DNA of 45,219 nt from Herbaspirillum sp. ASV7 (lineage in GTDB: Bacteria > Pseudomonadota > Gammaproteobacteria > Burkholderiales > Burkholderiaceae_D), in assembly GCF_016429215.1 (NCBI RefSeq), contig NZ_JAELUH010000041.1, positions 1-45,219 of the forward strand, read 5' to 3'. Positions 42,409-45,219 of this stretch are shown piece by piece (the first letter of the stretch is position 1; each line of letters opens with the position of its first letter). Below the pieces are notes generated by a model. It searched no databases. It worked only from the letters and a program-made list of their open reading frames with translations, and was not told the DNA's origin. The position numbers were made by a program, and so were the translations under genes.

Positions 42409-43080
42409 TTACTTTGCCGCGAGCAGGTGCTGCAGCACCGGCAGGAGGCTCTCGGGCTCCGGACGGCGGGTGTAGTCGGGGTTGACCTCGGCATAGGCGA
42501 TCACGCCATCCTGGCCGATGACGTAGCGCGCGGGCATCGGCAAGGTCCAGGCCGGGTCGTCGTTGAACGCAGGCAGATCGTTCTTCAGGTTCTTGTACAG
42601 CTCGATCAGGTAGTCCGGCAGGCTGAAGCGCAAGCCGAATGCGGCCGCCACCTGATTGCGTACGTCGCTCAGGATCGGGAAGTCGAGCTTGTTCTGGCGC
42701 TGGGACTTGCGGCTGTTCGGAGCGGTCTGCGGCGAGATGGCCACCAGGTTCGCGCCCAGTTCCTGGAAACGCGACAAGGATTCCTGCAAGGCCTGCAATT
42801 CGAGGTTGCAGTAGGGGCACCAGACGCCGCGATAGAAGCTGATCACCAGCGGCCCGCGGGCAAGCAGTTCGGCCGACGAAACGGCCTTCCCGTTCGGGTC
42901 GGCCAGGGAAAATTCCGGCGCACGGTCGCCAGCCTTGAGCGCACGGCCGGCTTGACCGGAAGCGATCAGTTCGGCGGTGGCGCGCTCCATCACGGGATGA
43001 ATCTCGGGAGGGGCGAAGTAGGGGGCTTTGCCGCCCTTGAAGTCCGCTTTGAAGGCATCGAGTTTGTCTTGCAGTGTCAT
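42409..43080 (-). CDS. Peroxiredoxin-like (AhpC/TSA) protein
   Basis: 223 residues from the ATG at 43080 (AAAGGA upstream). Thioredoxin fold with R-G-V-W-C-P-Y-C-N-L-E: a C-x2-C pair in the place of the peroxidatic Cys, and the strand F-S-L-A-D-P-N-G-K. The 70-residue N-terminal helical part is shared with a group of AhpC/TSA proteins annotated as peroxiredoxin-like. It reduces peroxides or disulfides using thiols. Third gene of the operon begun by the CMD protein at 44141. Confidence 0.9.
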   Translation of the reverse strand: MTLQDKLDAFKADFKGGKAPYFAPPEIHPVMERATAELIASGQAGRALKAGDRAPEFSLADPNGKAVSSAELLARGPLVISFYRGVWCPYCNLELQALQESLSRFQELGANLVAISPQTAPNSRKSQRQNKLDFPILSDVRNQVAAAFGLRFSLPDYLIELYKNLKNDLPAFNDDPAWTLPMPARYVIGQDGVIAYAEVNPDYTRRPEPESLLPVLQHLLAAK

Positions 43081-43143
43081 GATGGTTTTTCCTTTGAAGG
43101 TGGTTGGCAGATCGTGTGAACGGGTCAACTGCAGCCGGCATCG

Positions 43144-43569
43144 TCAAGCTGGCGGCTGCAGCGACTCCACCCGGGCTATGGCACGCTGTACTGCCGGGCG
43201 TTGCGACATCGTGGCAAACCAGCGCACCACATGCGGGCTGGCCTCCAGATCGACCCCGGCAAACTGGCGGCGCCAGATCCAGCCGAAATGGGCGATGCCG
43301 GCGATGGAATAGCTGCTGCCGGCGACGAAGGGGTGCTGCGCCAGCAGACGGTCGAGCACGGCCAGCGTACGCAATGCCTCCCCGTGAAAACGTGCAATCG
43401 CATGGGGCAGCGCTTCAGGCGCAAGCTTCCGGAAATAGCCCGCCTGCCCGAAAGCCGGACTGAGCGCGGAAGCGTGAAAGAAAAGCTGCTCGAAGACGCG
43501 GGCGCGTTCCACCCCATGCACGGGGAGCAAGGCCCCGTGCCGTTCAGCCAGATAGTGGAGCTGATACAT
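43144..43569 (-). CDS. Glutathione S-transferase, N-terminal domain missing
   Basis: 141 residues. The sequence matches the second half of a GST: Y-L-A-E-R-H-G, V-F-E-Q-L-F-F-H-A-S-A-L-S-P-A-F-G-Q-A-G-Y-F and D-R-L-L-A-Q-H-P-F-V-A-G-S-S-Y-S-I-A-G-I-A. The thioredoxin-like first domain (about 75-80 residues) that binds glutathione is absent, and an in-frame stop (TGA) lies four codons before the ATG. GAGGA is present upstream, so it may still be translated. This is a truncated gene, but its reading frame stays open. Confidence 0.8.
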   Translation of the reverse strand: MYQLHYLAERHGALLPVHGVERARVFEQLFFHASALSPAFGQAGYFRKLAPEALPHAIARFHGEALRTLAVLDRLLAQHPFVAGSSYSIAGIAHFGWIWRRQFAGVDLEASPHVVRWFATMSQRPAVQRAIARVESLQPPA

Positions 43570-43607
43570 GGTGCATCCTCAAGTAGGGTGGCGAGGGCTG
43601 GCCGTGC

Positions 43608-44141
43608 TTACAACGAAGGCGCGGCCGGGAAATCGACCGGCACCTGGGTCAGTGCATGCAGGTAGTTGGTGATGATCTTGTCGCCGATCACCATCACGAC
43701 ATCGACCAAGTTGCCCTCCGAATAGCCGGCCGCGAAGAAGGCCTCCACCAGCGCAGGCGCGGCATGGCCGCGGTGTTCGGCAGCGCTCTTGACCAGGCGG
43801 GCCAGCGCATCCAGGCGGGCGTCAAAGGCGGCGCCACCTTTGCGGATCGCAATGATCTGCTCGGGCGTGAAGCCGACCATGCCACCCAGCACCGTGTGCG
43901 CGGCCAAGCAGTAGACACATTCGTTGACCTGGCTGACAACCAGGTTGATGACTTCGCGCTCCTTGGCCGTGAGCGAGCTCTTGCCGTTTTGCAGCGTCAG
44001 GTAATTGCCTAACGCATGCTCCGAGTGCGCGAACGTCGCGTACAGGTTGGGGACCATGCCCAGGCCCTTGCGAAGGGTGTCGAAGATGGCCTGGTTGGCA
44101 GGGGAAACGGTAGCGGCGGTCGGGATGGTGAAGGTGTTCAT
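43608..44141 (-). CDS. Carboxymuconolactone decarboxylase family (AhpD-like) protein
   Basis: 177 residues from the ATG at 44141 (GAGGA upstream). The CMD/AhpD core is seen in L-T-A-K-E-R-E-V-I-N-L-V-V-S-Q-V-N-E-C-V-Y-C-L-A-A-H-T-V-L-G: the C-x2-C and His form the disulfide-reductase site of AhpD proteins. Family members protect against peroxide. First gene of the leftward operon CMD, GST, peroxiredoxin-like, divergent from the LysR gene, which likely controls it. Confidence 0.92.
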   Translation of the reverse strand: MNTFTIPTAATVSPANQAIFDTLRKGLGMVPNLYATFAHSEHALGNYLTLQNGKSSLTAKEREVINLVVSQVNECVYCLAAHTVLGGMVGFTPEQIIAIRKGGAAFDARLDALARLVKSAAEHRGHAAPALVEAFFAAGYSEGNLVDVVMVIGDKIITNYLHALTQVPVDFPAAPSL

Positions 44142-44297
44142 GGGATGTCCTCGTGGATTCAATAAAAGGTTGCGACAGGGCGAACTATGGGCGCCTTGAA
44201 CGCGCCGGGGTAGCCGGCCGGATGGCATAGGCTTTATTCCTGCGAACGCAGAAGTGGCGGTCAAGGCGCGGGTAGAGCGGCAGCGCGCATATAATTC

Positions 44298-44312
44298 ATT
44301 CCTTCACGGAAT
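44298..44312. promoter_or_regulatory. LysR-type binding site
   Basis: ATTCC-TTCAC-GGAAT is a perfect 5-bp palindrome around five bases and contains the T-N11-A pattern of LysR targets. It sits in the divergent space between the CMD operon and the LysR gene, 38 bp before the latter. Confidence 0.6.
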
Positions 44313-44349
44313 ACTCAAGCGCACGCGTGGCGCCTGCCAAAGGAATGCA

Positions 44350-45094
44350 ATGGACCGACTCGCCCTGATGGAAACCTATGTCTGCACAGTGGAAACCGGC
44401 TCGTTCTCGGCGGCGGCACGGCGCCTGCAGGTAGGGCAGCCCGCCGTCTCCAAGGCCATCGCGCAACTGGAAGAGCGGCTACAGGCGCGGCTGCTGTTGC
44501 GCTCCACCCGTGGCTTGACGCCCACCGAAGCCGGGCAGGCCTACTACGAGTCGGCCAAACGCGCCATCGCGATGGCCGACGAGGCCGACAGCGTGGTGCG
44601 GGGTGTCAGCGCCGAGCTGGTGGGCAAGCTGCGCGTCTCGGCGGCGGTCACCTTCACGCGGCTGCATGTGATTCCCCATATCAAACGTTTCATGGAGCGC
44701 CATCCACAGCTGGAGATCGAAGTGGTGCTCGACGACCGCCATATCGATCTGCTGGAGAACGGCATCGACATCGCGCTGCGTATGGGCAATCTCGGCGATT
44801 CCTCGATGACGGCGCGCAGGCTCGCCACCGGGCGCCGCATGGTGGTGGCCACGCCCGCTTACCTGGCGCAGCGTGGCGTGCCACAGATGCCGGCCGACCT
44901 GGTGCATCACGAGGCCGTGGTTTACCTGTCCGATGCCGGTGGCGCGACCACCTGGTCATTCGAACGGGACAGCGCCGAGGTCTCGGTCACGGTCAGCGGG
45001 CACTTGCGCGTGAGCGCGGCCGAGGGCGTGCGGGCAGCCGTCTGCGCGGACGTGGGCGTGGCTATCGTCTCCGAATGGATGTTCGCCCCTGAGC
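44350..45094 (+). CDS. LysR-family regulator, 3' end lost to adapter
   Basis: 248 complete codons are genomic. The winged helix (residues 1-60) reads M-E-T-Y-V-C-T-V-E-T-G-S-F-S-A-A-A-R-R-L and Q-P-A-V-S-K-A-I-A-Q-L-E, followed by the start of the periplasmic-binding-like effector domain (V-G-K-L-R-V-S-A-A-V-T-F-T). The genomic sequence ends at F-A-P-E, about 50 residues short of the usual 300. The remaining translated part is adapter. Divergent from the antioxidant operon with a T-N11-A site between; it probably regulates that operon. Confidence 0.92.

Positions 45095-45219
<125 letters not shown>

Overview
The window reads as one contig from a high-GC (about 60-65% by eye) betaproteobacterium. 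The gene families and their arrangement fit the Oxalobacteraceae, most likely Herbaspirillum or a close relative. That placement is inferred from family resemblance (bufferin/NrsF pair, PEP-CTERM protein, several sulfur-scavenging operons, FNR plus phasin genes), not from a marker gene. The left edge cuts a multiheme cytochrome c gene. The right edge is not genomic: from about position 45095 the sequence is Illumina Nextera adapter, index, P7 end and a 53-base poly-G run, and it truncates a LysR gene.

Layout. 1-5.8 kb: partial three-heme cytochrome c, a chemoreceptor, a divergent pair of a bufferin-type precursor (DUF2282) and an NrsF-like anti-sigma factor (DUF1109), a cytochrome b561 and a small Asp/Gly-rich protein. 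5.8-10.9 kb: an OmpR/QseC-type two-component system, a Tat-exported peptide-type binding protein with a HAD hydrolase, and an XRE regulator with its own palindromes. 10.9-24.5 kb: a sulfur-scavenging block made of two leftward operons. The first has a sulfonate/sulfate-ester ABC transporter with two permeases, a TauD-type dioxygenase and an LLM flavin monooxygenase. The second has a polar amino-acid (probably cystine or thioether) ABC transporter, a cysteine-dioxygenase-like cupin, a cystathionine beta-lyase-like PLP enzyme and a four-domain rhodanese. A MazEF toxin-antitoxin cassette sits between them. 24.6-31.9 kb: a flavin-binding oxidase-like protein, a small unknown, a GGDEF/EAL protein with a periplasmic solute-binding sensor, a SfnB/DszC-like flavoprotein, a branched-chain aminotransferase and a DUF4865 protein.

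31.9-41.5 kb: an eroded OmpA-like pseudogene, a PEP-CTERM surface protein, then an unusual set: a SAM methyltransferase, an E1/ThiF-nitroreductase fusion, and a FeeM-type N-acyl amino acid synthase. Next come an FNR-type oxygen sensor, an enoyl-ACP reductase, a phasin, a broken universal stress protein and a triple-BON protein. At least three FNR-like boxes are found in the last part. 41.5-45.1 kb: a lower-GC stretch with unrecognised fragments, then a LysR-controlled antioxidant operon (CMD/AhpD-like protein, N-terminally truncated GST, CxxC peroxiredoxin-like protein).

The two strongest leads are these. (i) A divergent pair of promoters, each matching GTAACC-N16-CGAA exactly, drives the bufferin precursor and the NrsF anti-sigma factor, although no sigma-factor gene or bufferin-maturation gene is adjacent. 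(ii) The methyltransferase / E1-nitroreductase / N-acyl amino acid synthase locus looks like a small undescribed lipid-amino-acid pathway.
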